A stretch of 11,653 nucleotides of DNA from Tannerella sp. (lineage in GTDB: Bacteria; Bacteroidota; Bacteroidia; Bacteroidales; Tannerellaceae): positions 1 to 11,653 of the forward strand of contig JAITAY010000082.1 in NCBI GenBank assembly GCA_031283915.1, read 5' to 3'. Shown in pieces: positions 1 through 6,722 of the stretch. The notes beneath the pieces are model-generated. The model was not told the DNA's origin. It did not search any database and saw only the letters and a list, made by a program, of their open reading frames with translations. How positions within the stretch are numbered: position 1 is the first letter of the stretch; every line of letters starts with the position of its first letter. The position numbers were made by a program, and so were the translations under genes.

Positions 1-399
1 ATTCCCAGGCAACTCGAACGGTGGCAAAAGCCCGGCGACATCACCGACATCCCCCGCATGACTACGTATGGAGGCGACATTAACCAAATCGGCAGTCCGG
101 CCAATAACTATGGCGGAGTAGTGACCGACGTGAGTGACCGCCTGCTCGAAGACGGTTCTTTTATCCGGCGCAAGAACCTCTCGCTGGGTTATACCATTCC
201 GAAGGAGATTACTTCGCAATGGCATATCAGTCAGCTAAAGGCGACGCTTTCCGCTTCAAATCTCCTGACTTTCACCAAATACGGAGGACTGGATCCGGAA
301 GTAAACGCCCAAAGCAGTAACCAAAATACGCAAGGTTATGACTGGGCGGCCGTTCCGCAACCGCGAACCTGGCAGATTTCGCTAAACCTGACTTTTTGA
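1..399 (+). CDS. SusC/RagA-family TonB-dependent outer-membrane transporter, 3' end only
   Basis: The frame is open from base 1 and ends at TGA 397-399, so this is the last 132 residues of a protein that normally has about 1000. The segment reads like the end of a SusC barrel. It begins with an RW-x-KPGD-TDIPR motif (residues 7-19), then DRLLEDGSFIRRKNLSLGY, which matches the SusC pattern of a 'disordered, exposed, ordered Leu-Gly-Tyr' strand. It ends in TWQISLNLTF, and the terminal Phe is the usual outer-membrane beta-barrel end signal. The family imports oligosaccharides or peptides across the outer membrane with TonB energy and a SusD lid. A SusD gene follows after 28 bp, which supports the call. 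The plug and N-terminal domains lie outside the window, so the substrate cannot be inferred. Confidence 0.93.
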   Translation: MPRQLERWQKPGDITDIPRMTTYGGDINQIGSPANNYGGVVTDVSDRLLEDGSFIRRKNLSLGYTIPKEITSQWHISQLKATLSASNLLTFTKYGGLDPEVNAQSSNQNTQGYDWAAVPQPRTWQISLNLTF

Positions 400-427
400 T
401 GGTACATACAATTAACATATAAAAAAT

Positions 428-1777
428 ATGAAGACTATAAATACATTCATCGGAAGAGCAACTGTTTTTTTGTTCCTGTTTGCTCTCATTTCGTGCGAAA
501 GCTTTTTGGATCTTACTCCCGACAATGCCATTCCGGCCGGAAATCCGACTATCTCCAGCGCAGGAACGTTGCGTGCCGCCATCATCGGCGCATACAATGA
601 ATTGCAGGGATACAACGGCAATTTCGTGACTCTTGCCACAGCATCGGCAGACAATGCAGTGGCCAATGGCTCTGTAAGTTCGTATTTTCAGCTAAACCAG
701 CACGCCCTGCCGACCGATCATTCGATCGTCGTTTCCACCTACGGAAGCATCTACCGGGCTGTCAACATCACGAATACGATTATCGCCTCCATTCAGGCCA
801 TCAACGACTCCCAGCTTTCCGATTCGGAAAGAAATCAAATTCTGGGTGAGGCTTATTTTATTCGTGCCCTGGGATATTTTGATTTGGCTCGCGGATGGGG
901 CGGCGTCCAGGTTCAAACCAGGCCAACCGACAATCTGGAGGTAATCAAAGGCATCAGGCGGAGTTCGCTGGACGAAACCTGCAACCAGGTGCTGGCCGAT
1001 CTCGTCGAAGCGGAAAAATTCCTTTCCGACGACGCGGCAACCAGAAACCGGGCGCAGAAAAGCACGGCAAAAGCCTTGCGTGCCAGGCTGCATCTCTATC
1101 GCGAACAGTGGGAAGACGCCGAACGGTACGCTACCGAAGTCATCGCTAACAGCAAATATGAACTGGTAAAGCCATACAAAAACTTTTTCACTCCGCCATT
1201 TCTGTCGAAGGAGTCCGTTTTTGAGCTCACCTATTCGCTCAATGACAAAAACGGTTACTGGAGTACCTGGCTGCCAAGCGCTCTGGGAGGATCGCATTCT
1301 CTCAAACCCTCTGACAAGATAGTCGAAAAACTGAACGATCCGGCTGTCGGAGGAAGCCGAAGTGTCTTGACGGGCGGTACGGGCTATACCCTGCACGCTG
1401 CCCTGTACAGCAATACGACCGGACTTGACCCGCTTTACATCATACGTATTGCCGAGCTTTACCTGATTCGCGCCGAAGCAAGAGCCAAAAAGGCAACGCC
1501 CGATCTTGCCGGAGCCGCAGAGGATTTGAACGCCGTTCGCGAAAGAGCCGATGTGCCTCGATGGGAAGACCTTACCAGTCAGGACAAAATCATCGAAGCC
1601 ATTGAAGAGGAAAATAACGTGGAATTTGCTTTTGAGGCTCATCGCTGGTTCGATTTGGTCAGAACAAAAAGAGCGGGCGATGTGCTCGGAGTGACCAATA
1701 CGAATTTCTGGGTATTTCCCATTCCTCAGTCGGATATATTCTCTGATCCCGATGTGGAACAAAATCCCGGATACTGA
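428..1777 (+). CDS. SusD/RagB-family surface nutrient-binding lipoprotein
   Basis: This 449-residue protein starts with a lipoprotein signal peptide: a basic start, a Phe/Leu-rich core at about residues 12-21 and lipobox L20-I-S-C23. The mature protein begins CESFLDLTPDN, typical of SusD. Other family marks are the helical repeat stretch GEAYFIRALGYFDLARGWGG, the YIIRIAELYLIRAEARAKK helix, the ENNVEFAFEAHRWFDLVR segment, and the ending FPIPQSDIF...DVEQNPGY. At 449 residues it is on the short side for the family, which is often 500 or more. SusD proteins cap the SusC barrel on the cell surface and bind ligand. The gene is 28 bp behind the susC-like gene and was surely co-transcribed with it. 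The ligand is unknown, and no glycoside hydrolase or peptidase gene is visible nearby to suggest one. Confidence 0.95.
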   Translation: MKTINTFIGRATVFLFLFALISCESFLDLTPDNAIPAGNPTISSAGTLRAAIIGAYNELQGYNGNFVTLATASADNAVANGSVSSYFQLNQHALPTDHSIVVSTYGSIYRAVNITNTIIASIQAINDSQLSDSERNQILGEAYFIRALGYFDLARGWGGVQVQTRPTDNLEVIKGIRRSSLDETCNQVLADLVEAEKFLSDDAATRNRAQKSTAKALRARLHLYREQWEDAERYATEVIANSKYELVKPYKNFFTPPFLSKESVFELTYSLNDKNGYWSTWLPSALGGSHSLKPSDKIVEKLNDPAVGGSRSVLTGGTGYTLHAALYSNTTGLDPLYIIRIAELYLIRAEARAKKATPDLAGAAEDLNAVRERADVPRWEDLTSQDKIIEAIEEENNVEFAFEAHRWFDLVRTKRAGDVLGVTNTNFWVFPIPQSDIFSDPDVEQNPGY

Positions 1778-1811
1778 TTGAAAACTGTATAACGGCTGCA
1801 ATTTACAAATG

Positions 1812-1851
1812 AATGCCGCAAAACGCACGCGGCATTGTCAGGCGTTTTTTT
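1812..1851 (+). terminator. Candidate intrinsic terminator after the SusC/SusD unit
   Basis: Thirty-four bases after the susD stop, AATGCCGC (1812-1819) can pair with GCGGCATT (1829-1836) over 8 bp. Alternatively AAAACGC (1820-1826) can pair with GCGTTTT (1842-1848), which is followed by a T run through 1851. The two stems are mutually exclusive. The second has the classic U-rich 3' side. Function is inferred from structure and position only. Confidence 0.45.
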
Positions 1852-1902
1852 GCAGCCTTTCTTTATTATCGTAATATAAAACAATGAATTAAAATTGAAA
1901 AC

Positions 1903-3375
1903 ATGATGACGAATTTTATCAACAGGAAAGGTGTTGAAATCAACACCCTGAAGGATGCGAAAAAGCTCCTTGTGACATTGATTTTTTCCCTCTGCGCCAC
2001 GCTGTTGCCGGCGCAATCGGGAAGCGGAGATTTCCGGCTGGTGCTGGCAGGAGACTGCAACCTGCATCAGAAAATTTCCATCTATGACGATCCGGACTAT
2101 CTTGCCTTCTACAAACGGATTCAGACGGCTGACGCCGCCTTTCTGAACATCGAATCGCAGGTTCAGCCCGAACTCTATCCCGCGCCGGGGCCAGGCTCAC
2201 ACGCCTTCAGGTCGGGCGGGATTTACCTCTATTCGCCGGACTGGATTCTGGACGAATTCAAGTGGGCGGGATTCAATCTGTTTTCCGTAGCCAACAACCA
2301 TTCGTTTGATTACGGCGAAGCCGGATTGCGTGCGTCCGTAAAGGCGATTCATGACAGGAGGCTGGTCTACGCCGGCGCCGGCGAAAACCTGGCGCTGGCT
2401 CGCGCACCGAGGTTTCTCGACACGCAGCATGGCCGGGTGGCGCTGATTGCCATCTCTTCGACTCTCCTGCCGGGAAGTTGGGCCGGACGGCAGCGTGCCG
2501 ACCTGCCCGGACGCTTCGGCATTAATCCGCTGCGCTATCAAACTACTTATACCGTAAAACCCGAAACGCTGAACGTATTGCGTGAGGTGTCCCTGCTGGG
2601 GCGTCCCGCAGCCTTCCGCACCGGCACCGGCAACGACAGTCCCACTGTCCGGCTGGGCGAAGCCGTCTATCAGGCCGGCGACGAACCCTCCGTACACACG
2701 CAGGCCAACCGGCAAGACGTCGAAGAACTGCTGGCTTCCATCCGGGACGCGCGGCAGCAGGCCGACTGGGTGATTGTAACCATTCACGCGCACGAAGGAT
2801 CGCCTTACACGAAGTCCAAATCGGCCGATTTCCTGGAAGATTTCGCGCACAAGGCCATTGACGAAGGCGCGGATGTTTTTGCCAACCACGGGCCGATGGA
2901 TCCGCGAGGCGTCGAACTGTACAAGGGTAAACCCATCTTCTATGGCGTCGGCAATTTTGCTTTCGACGGACATGTACAGCCCGTACAGCCGGAAGAACGG
3001 TACGAACAGGCCGGGTTGCCGAAAAACAGTATCAATTCCGACCTCTGGATATATTCCGAACCCGATGGCACGGACAATCCCATCTATCGGCCCTGGCGGC
3101 AGGAAACCCGTGAAAGCGTCGTCTACGAACTGATTTTCAGTCCTGACGGAAAGCTGAAGCAAATCGCTCTCGACCCTATTTCACTCTTATGGGCCAAAGG
3201 CCCCGATGCGGAAAAGAAACCCGAAACCAGGGCATTCCATACCCGTGCCGGGATTCCCGGCCCCGCTTCGCCGGAAGTCGCCAAACGGGTTTTTGAGCGT
3301 ATCACGAAACAGTCCGCAACGCTCGGCACGAAGGTGACCGTCTCGAACGGACGCGGATTTATCACGCTGGAATAA
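1903..3375 (+). CDS. Secreted CapA/PGA_cap-family metallophosphatase-like protein
   Basis: This 490-residue protein carries the motif order of the PGA_cap (CapA/YwtB) branch of the calcineurin-like metallophosphatase fold. It has LAGD at 48-51, NIE at 82-84, ANNHSFDYG at 130-138, IHAHE at 294-298, NHG at 328-330, and the KPIFYGVGNFAFD ending of the fold with GNF at 350-352. The family was named for a role in poly-gamma-glutamate capsule synthesis, but its enzymatic activity is not well defined and many members sit in unrelated contexts. A signal peptide lies at residues 20-37 (KKLLVTLIF... LPA), with likely cleavage after A37 to give a periplasmic or surface protein. The n-region before it is unusually long. 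The start could be either of two adjacent ATGs (1903 or 1906), and no ATG lies closer to the signal core. The other capB/capC genes are absent, so capsule synthesis is not supported. The gap from susD is 125 bp with a terminator-like structure, so it may be a separate unit. Confidence 0.85.
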   Translation: MMTNFINRKGVEINTLKDAKKLLVTLIFSLCATLLPAQSGSGDFRLVLAGDCNLHQKISIYDDPDYLAFYKRIQTADAAFLNIESQVQPELYPAPGPGSHAFRSGGIYLYSPDWILDEFKWAGFNLFSVANNHSFDYGEAGLRASVKAIHDRRLVYAGAGENLALARAPRFLDTQHGRVALIAISSTLLPGSWAGRQRADLPGRFGINPLRYQTTYTVKPETLNVLREVSLLGRPAAFRTGTGNDSPTVRLGEAVYQAGDEPSVHTQANRQDVEELLASIRDARQQADWVIVTIHAHEGSPYTKSKSADFLEDFAHKAIDEGADVFANHGPMDPRGVELYKGKPIFYGVGNFAFDGHVQPVQPEERYEQAGLPKNSINSDLWIYSEPDGTDNPIYRPWRQETRESVVYELIFSPDGKLKQIALDPISLLWAKGPDAEKKPETRAFHTRAGIPGPASPEVAKRVFERITKQSATLGTKVTVSNGRGFITLE

Positions 3376-3446
3376 TCATTGAAATTCGGTAAAGAGCATT
3401 TTTTTAGAAAGACGGAGATGTCCACCGCTCAAAGCTTGCAGCTTCC

Positions 3447-3532
3447 CGCCGGAGCTTATACTCAAAAGGAAATGGTTTGCACAGGTTGTAAGCCATGTGA
3501 TTCAGCAGCTTGTTGCAAGCCAATTTTGTTTG
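3447..3532 (+). repeat. Left copy of the palindromic unit
   Basis: Its first 25 bases from 3456 (TTATACTCAAAAGGAAATGG, then TTTGC) are identical to the right copy at 3809. The similarity continues through CAGGTTG-AAGCC, TGATTCAGCAGC and CCAATTT with scattered transitions and a 3-base gap. The copy can fold on itself: CTCAAAA...GGTTTGC (3461-3480) faces GCAAGCCAATTTTGTTTGA (3514-3532). Its 3' arm is more degenerate than that of the right copy, and its final segment seems to merge into the first tandem unit. Confidence 0.7.
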
Positions 3533-3540
3533 AATACCGG

Positions 3541-3813
3541 TTGGCGACGCCTGGTTTCAAGTTAGCGACGCCTGGTTTTAAATTGGCGACGCTTGGTTTC
3601 AAGTTAGCGACGCTTGGTTTTAAATTAGCGACGCTTGGTTTTAAATTGGCGACGCCTGGTTTTAAATTGGCGACGCTTGGTTTCAAGTTAGCGACGCCTG
3701 GTTTTAAATTAGCGACGCTTGGTTTTAAATTAGCGACGCTTGGTTTTAAATTGGCGACGCCTGGTTTTAAATTGGCGACGCCTGGTTTTAAATTGGCGAC
3801 GCCTGGTTTTATA
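3541..3813. repeat. Tandem array: 13 head-to-tail copies of a 21-bp unit
   Basis: The units run without gaps, the first at 3541-3561 and the last at 3793-3813. The core is TTGGCGACGCCTGGTTTTAA plus one base. Variation is limited to transitions at four positions: position 3 (G/A), 11 (C/T), 18 (C/T) and 21 (G/A). Positions 18 and 21 change together (units 1, 3 and 7 carry C and G). The last unit also differs at its end because it runs into the right palindrome. Because 21 is a multiple of three, one frame on each strand is open throughout: LATPGFK-type heptads on + and KPGVANL-type heptads on -. The array is best read as a minisatellite (VNTR) of variable length. Confidence 0.95.
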
Positions 3814-3903
3814 CTCAAAAGGAAATGGTTTGCGCAGGTTGCAAGCCCCGGTATGATTCAGCAGCCTGCGGCAAACCAATTTCATTTGAGTTAAGCTCCG
3901 GCG
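3809..3903 (+). repeat. Right copy of the palindromic unit, well-preserved hairpin
   Basis: The left arm CTCAAAAGGAAATGGTTTGC (3814-3833) with GCAGG (3834-3838) faces CCTGCGGCAAACCAATTTC and ATTTGAG (about 3865-3890). This gives an imperfect stem of roughly 25 bp with two or three bulges and a loop of about 26 bases. The element then continues to the outer TAAGCTCCGGCG end. It is the better preserved of the two copies. As RNA it would be a strong hairpin between the upstream gene and cysK, but there is no T run after it, so it is not a classical terminator. Confidence 0.7.
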
Positions 3904-3984
3904 ACAGGTAACAATAATATGTCTTTAGTGATTTACAGATGAAAGTATGGATGCCGCAAACGAAAATATGCAATAAAAACAGAT

Positions 3985-4935
3985 ATGGCCAAGATAGCAA
4001 AAAACATTACGGAACTGATTGGTAACACTCCCCTGCTGGAGTTGACCAACATTGAAAAAGCGTATGCCGTGGACGCGCAAATCATCGGCAAACTGGAATA
4101 TTTTAATCCCGGTCGCAGTGTGAAAGACCGGATTGGACTGTCCCTGATTGAAGACGCCGAATGGCGGGGACTGCTCAACCGCGACAGTACCATCATTGAA
4201 CCGACCAGCGGGAATACGGGTATTGCTATTGCACTGGTGGCGGCCTCGAAAGGTTACCGCAGCATCCTGACGATGCCCGAAACGATGAGCCTCGAGCGGC
4301 GCATACTGCTGAAAGCTCTCGGCGCTCAACTGGAACTGACGCCCGGATCCGAAGGAATGAACGGCGCACTGCGCAGGGCGGAAGAACTGCACGCAGCCAT
4401 TCCTAATTCCATCATTCTGCAACAGTTGAAAAATCCCGCCAATCCGGAAGTCCACCGAAATACGACCGGTGTGGAAATCTGGAAAGATACGGATGGCGGC
4501 GTGGATATTTTTGTCGGTGGTGCAGGGACGGGTGGAACCGTATCCGGCGTGGGTGAAGTGCTCAAACTCTTCAACCCGGCCGTGAAGATTGTAGCCGTCG
4601 AACCGGCTGGCTCGTCCGTGCTGTCCGGGGGTGCTCCCGGGCCACACCAGATACAGGGCATCGGCCCGGGCTTCATCCCGGAAAACTATAATCCCCGGGT
4701 TGTGGACGAAGTCTTCACGGTAGAAAATGAAGATGCGATTGAAACCGGGCGTCAGCTGGCGCTGGTCGAAGGTCTGCCGGTCGGCATTTCTTCGGGCGCG
4801 GCCGCGTATGCCGCCATACAGATTGCCAAACGACCGGAAAATACGGGAAAGAAAATCGTCGTTCTCCTTCCCGACACCGGCGAACGATATTTATCCACCG
4901 TACTGTTTAGTTATACTGCATGCGGCATAGTTTAG
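3985..4935 (+). CDS. cysK: Cysteine synthase (O-acetylserine sulfhydrylase)
   Basis: This 316-residue protein is a PLP enzyme that makes L-cysteine from O-acetylserine and sulfide in the cytoplasm. The motifs are all present in order. NPGRSVKDR has the Schiff-base lysine at K47. The substrate loop TSGNTG is at 74-79, followed by the MPETMSLERR segment. The phosphate-binding GAGTGGT is at 179-185, IQGIGPGFIPENY follows, and GISSGAA is at 267-273. LLPDTGERYLST is near the C-terminus. The start at ATG 3985 gives the usual N-terminus (ITELIGNTPLLEL). CysM or a cystathionine beta-synthase-like enzyme is a less likely alternative. The end is odd: after F308 the last eight residues (SYTACGIV) and the stop are encoded by a dispersed repeat that begins at 4910. 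The native C-terminal tail may therefore have been replaced. No promoter was recognised upstream. Confidence 0.95.
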   Translation: MAKIAKNITELIGNTPLLELTNIEKAYAVDAQIIGKLEYFNPGRSVKDRIGLSLIEDAEWRGLLNRDSTIIEPTSGNTGIAIALVAASKGYRSILTMPETMSLERRILLKALGAQLELTPGSEGMNGALRRAEELHAAIPNSIILQQLKNPANPEVHRNTTGVEIWKDTDGGVDIFVGGAGTGGTVSGVGEVLKLFNPAVKIVAVEPAGSSVLSGGAPGPHQIQGIGPGFIPENYNPRVVDEVFTVENEDAIETGRQLALVEGLPVGISSGAAAYAAIQIAKRPENTGKKIVVLLPDTGERYLSTVLFSYTACGIV

Positions 4936-5077
4936 TGCATTGCCCGTCAAGGCATTCACCTCCTGTTTATGAATCCCCTGACGGGGAACAGGGAAAAGGG
5001 ATACCCGTTTTTCTATTGACAGGATTCCCCTGCGGGGAAAATATGCACCTGCACAAAATCATACCGCGTAAAGTATA
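4910..5077. repeat. MITE-like 168-bp block with inverted ends, overlapping the cysK 3' end
   Basis: The left end (4910-4941, containing TATACTGCATGCGGCATAG) and the right end (5049-5077) are inverted copies. The reverse complement of the right end reads TATACTTTACGCGGTATG then ATTTTGTGCAG. Each end matches the tandem copies near 11503-11580 at roughly 23-24 of 29 bases. Between the ends lie two directly repeated small hairpins, TCCCC-TGAC-GGGGA (4974-4987) and TTCCCC-TGC-GGGGAA (5025-5039), and a TGCC...GGCA stem near 4941-4954. No coding frame or clear target duplication is visible. The long-range stem between the ends could act in RNA processing or termination after cysK. This is inference. 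Confidence 0.6.
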
Positions 5078-5178
5078 GAATGAATACGAAGAAAACAGAT
5101 GCGATTCTCTATTGGTGACAAATCCCGCGAAGGATGCTGAAGAAAAGCCTCTGCCGCTATACACATCTATCTCATCTC

Positions 5179-6369
5179 ATGCAACCGTCCATATTATTAC
5201 AAAAGATAAAAACGACAGATCCTTACATCCGGAAAATCAGGGGGTACCTGCACGAACATCCGGAAAAATCGCTACAGGAATATGAAACTTCTAAATTTCT
5301 GCGGGCAGAGATTGCCAAACGGGGATTACCTGTCACGATGGTATCGGATACCGGATTTTTTGCCGTACTGGATACCGGACGTGCGGGAAAGACCATTGGC
5401 CTGCGGACAGATATGGACGCGCTGCCTGTTCAGGAACACCCGTACAACCTGAAACAGAGAAAGAAATGGATTTCCCAAAAAGAAGGCGTTTCGCATGTCT
5501 GCGGTCATGATGCGCACATGGCCGTATTACTCGGCGCCATACAGATCCTCTGCGACATAAAAGATCAATTGAGAGGCAAAATCATTTTCATTTTCGAAGC
5601 GGCCGAAGAAATCGTCGGAGGGGTAGACGACATGCTTGAAGCTCTGGCACACCTGCATCCGGATGCCATTTACGGCAATCACGTCTATGCCGCAATGCCG
5701 GCAGGCGAGATTTGTATAGACAGCGGAGCGATAATGGCGGGAATGGCCTGTGTCGAGTTTGATGTGACCGGACGGGGAGGACACGCTTCGCGTCCCGACC
5801 TGTCAATCAATCCCGTTTTTGCCGCGGCGCATGTTCTCACCGGCATTTCTGTTGCATGGCACAATCAGCTGGATGTCACCAAAACCGTCTCGCTGGGAAT
5901 ATCCCGGATACACGGAGGAGAAACCAACAACGTTTTTCCCAATTCCGTATTCATTGGCGGAACCCTGCGGTTTCTTGACAGGAACGAAGGTGAAAAAGCC
6001 GTCCGGGTGATAACACGAATGGCGGAAAACATTGCCCGGGCACATCGCTGCACCGTATTGCTCCGGCAGGCCGGCATTGTGCTCGGGCCTGTCGTGAACG
6101 ATGCCACGCTGTCGGACATGGCTCGTGAAGCCGTCCGCGAACTGTTTCCCGGAAAACTGGTTACCGGAAATAACTGGTATGCGAGTGAACCCTTTTCAAA
6201 ATACGCCACGCTTGCCCCCAGTGTATTTGCCCTGATTGGAGCGGGTAATGCCGCACTGGGTACGGGCGCCGAGCATCACAATGACAGGTTCGACGTCGAT
6301 GAGGACGCCTTGCCGTATGCACTGGGAGCAATGACCGGATTCACGGTCAGGTTCTTGAACAGCTCCTAA
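5179..6369 (+). CDS. M20-family metal-dependent amidohydrolase (IAA-amino acid/hippurate hydrolase type)
   Basis: This is a cytoplasmic hydrolase that removes an acyl or amide group from N-acyl amino acids or related compounds. The exact substrate is unknown. The 396 residues match the usual M20D length. Its motifs are RTDMDALP with D78 and D80, CGHDAH at 108-113 (metal-binding C108, H110), the catalytic/metal pair E143-E144 in EAAEE, H168 in YGNHVYA, the dimerisation-domain start GRGGHASRPDLSINP, the TNNVFPNS segment, and a late metal His in AEHHNDRFD (H366/H367). The usual G-x-EDF motif is altered to ASEPF (E337-P338). ATG 5179 is chosen because MQPSILLQKI gives the normal N-terminus. ATG 5134 would add 15 residues unlike the family. 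The preceding 243 bp contain the repeat block, so it is probably a separate unit from cysK. Confidence 0.9.
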   Translation: MQPSILLQKIKTTDPYIRKIRGYLHEHPEKSLQEYETSKFLRAEIAKRGLPVTMVSDTGFFAVLDTGRAGKTIGLRTDMDALPVQEHPYNLKQRKKWISQKEGVSHVCGHDAHMAVLLGAIQILCDIKDQLRGKIIFIFEAAEEIVGGVDDMLEALAHLHPDAIYGNHVYAAMPAGEICIDSGAIMAGMACVEFDVTGRGGHASRPDLSINPVFAAAHVLTGISVAWHNQLDVTKTVSLGISRIHGGETNNVFPNSVFIGGTLRFLDRNEGEKAVRVITRMAENIARAHRCTVLLRQAGIVLGPVVNDATLSDMAREAVRELFPGKLVTGNNWYASEPFSKYATLAPSVFALIGAGNAALGTGAEHHNDRFDVDEDALPYALGAMTGFTVRFLNSS

Positions 6370-6400
6370 GTCAACCGGCCATCTGGTAAAAACGGTAAGC

Positions 6401-6423
6401 GGCAGGATGTGACCTGTTTTTTT
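6401..6423 (+). terminator. Weak candidate terminator after the amidohydrolase
   Basis: GGCAGG (6401-6406) can pair with CCTGTT (6413-6418) around a six-base loop, including two G-U pairs. A seven-base T run (6417-6423) follows directly. It starts about 32 bases after the stop codon at 6369. The stem is short, so the call rests mainly on position and the T run. Confidence 0.4.
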
Positions 6424-6679
6424 CATTGTCGGGCGAATTTGAAATCCTTTGTCGCCGCTACGCAGTTCGATGCGACCGTAAGATACATGTTGCGCCTTTT
6501 GAAGAGCTGTCTTCGGAGATCAACCGAATCGGGTTTGGCAAATCGCCCGGGAACTTCATCTTCAACACGGGATCTTCTCCCTCCCCGTCCAGCGTAAACG
6601 CCCGGTTTCATTCAGGAACCATGTTTTGAGAGCATCAGCCGAAAACGTCGGGAAGGAATCGTTTTCTCTCAAAAATGCG
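6424..6679. other. Gene-less stretch
   Basis: Only short open frames of about 60-67 codons occur here, on both strands and overlapping each other. None shows a recognisable motif or a supporting neighbour. No internal repeat, RNA gene or array was seen. It may be a decayed gene remnant or simply the upstream region of the rbfA operon. Confidence 0.5.
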
Positions 6680-6687
6680 TACCTTTG
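6680..6687 (+). promoter_or_regulatory. Bacteroidota-type -7 element upstream of rbfA
   Basis: TACCTTTG matches the TAnnTTTG -7 consensus of the Bacteroidota primary sigma factor and lies 35 bases before the rbfA ATG. A clear TTTG at -33 was not found at the expected spacing (only T-rich sequence around 6661-6665). It is the only good promoter match between 6370 and 11358, so it probably drives the whole rbfA-to-oxidoreductase unit. Confidence 0.6.
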
Positions 6688-6722
6688 CCGTTCGGAAAAT
6701 CATTTAGCTGATTACATGTAAT

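Larger units (their letters stand above)
3447..3903. repeat. Composite palindromic element with outer inverted repeats enclosing a 21-bp tandem array
   Basis: The outer ends of this 457-bp block are inverted copies of each other. CGCCGGAGCTTA at 3447-3458 matches TAAGCTCCGGCG at 3892-3903. The match continues inward through CTCAAA, GAAAT, GGTTTGC and CAGG to about 3485 on the left and 3865 on the right, with a few mismatches and single-base bulges. Inside are two directly oriented copies of an 80-95-bp imperfect palindrome (see separate entries) that bracket 13 tandem 21-bp units. No target-site duplication is obvious next to the ends. It has no transposase, so if mobile it would be of MITE type and move in trans. 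An alternative is a REP/BIME-like palindromic unit that gained a satellite array by slippage. It fills the gap between the CapA-like gene and cysK. Confidence 0.75.

Noticed and set aside
692..1828. Minus-strand open frame of 378 codons opposite susD
   Set aside because: SusD on the + strand is unambiguous; the reverse product shows no motif.
1849..1879. TTTG, 19-base spacer, TAATATAA as a promoter for the CapA-like gene
   Set aside because: The spacing fits the Bacteroidota pattern, but the second half matches TAnnTTTG poorly and the region is AT-rich, so a chance match is likely.
3541..3813. CRISPR array
   Set aside because: The 21-bp units abut with no unique spacers, and no cas gene is nearby.
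3379..3894. Open frame of 171 codons covering the repeat array, as a heptad-repeat protein gene
   Set aside because: The open frame is a consequence of a stop-free 21-bp unit. The two palindrome copies are read in different frames, there is no start context, signal or domain, and the opposite strand is equally open. It is kept as a repeat and a finding, not as a CDS.
6426..6629. Small 67-codon open frame before rbfA
   Set aside because: There is no recognisable domain, it overlaps similar-sized frames on both strands, and it ends upstream of the promoter element without any operon link.
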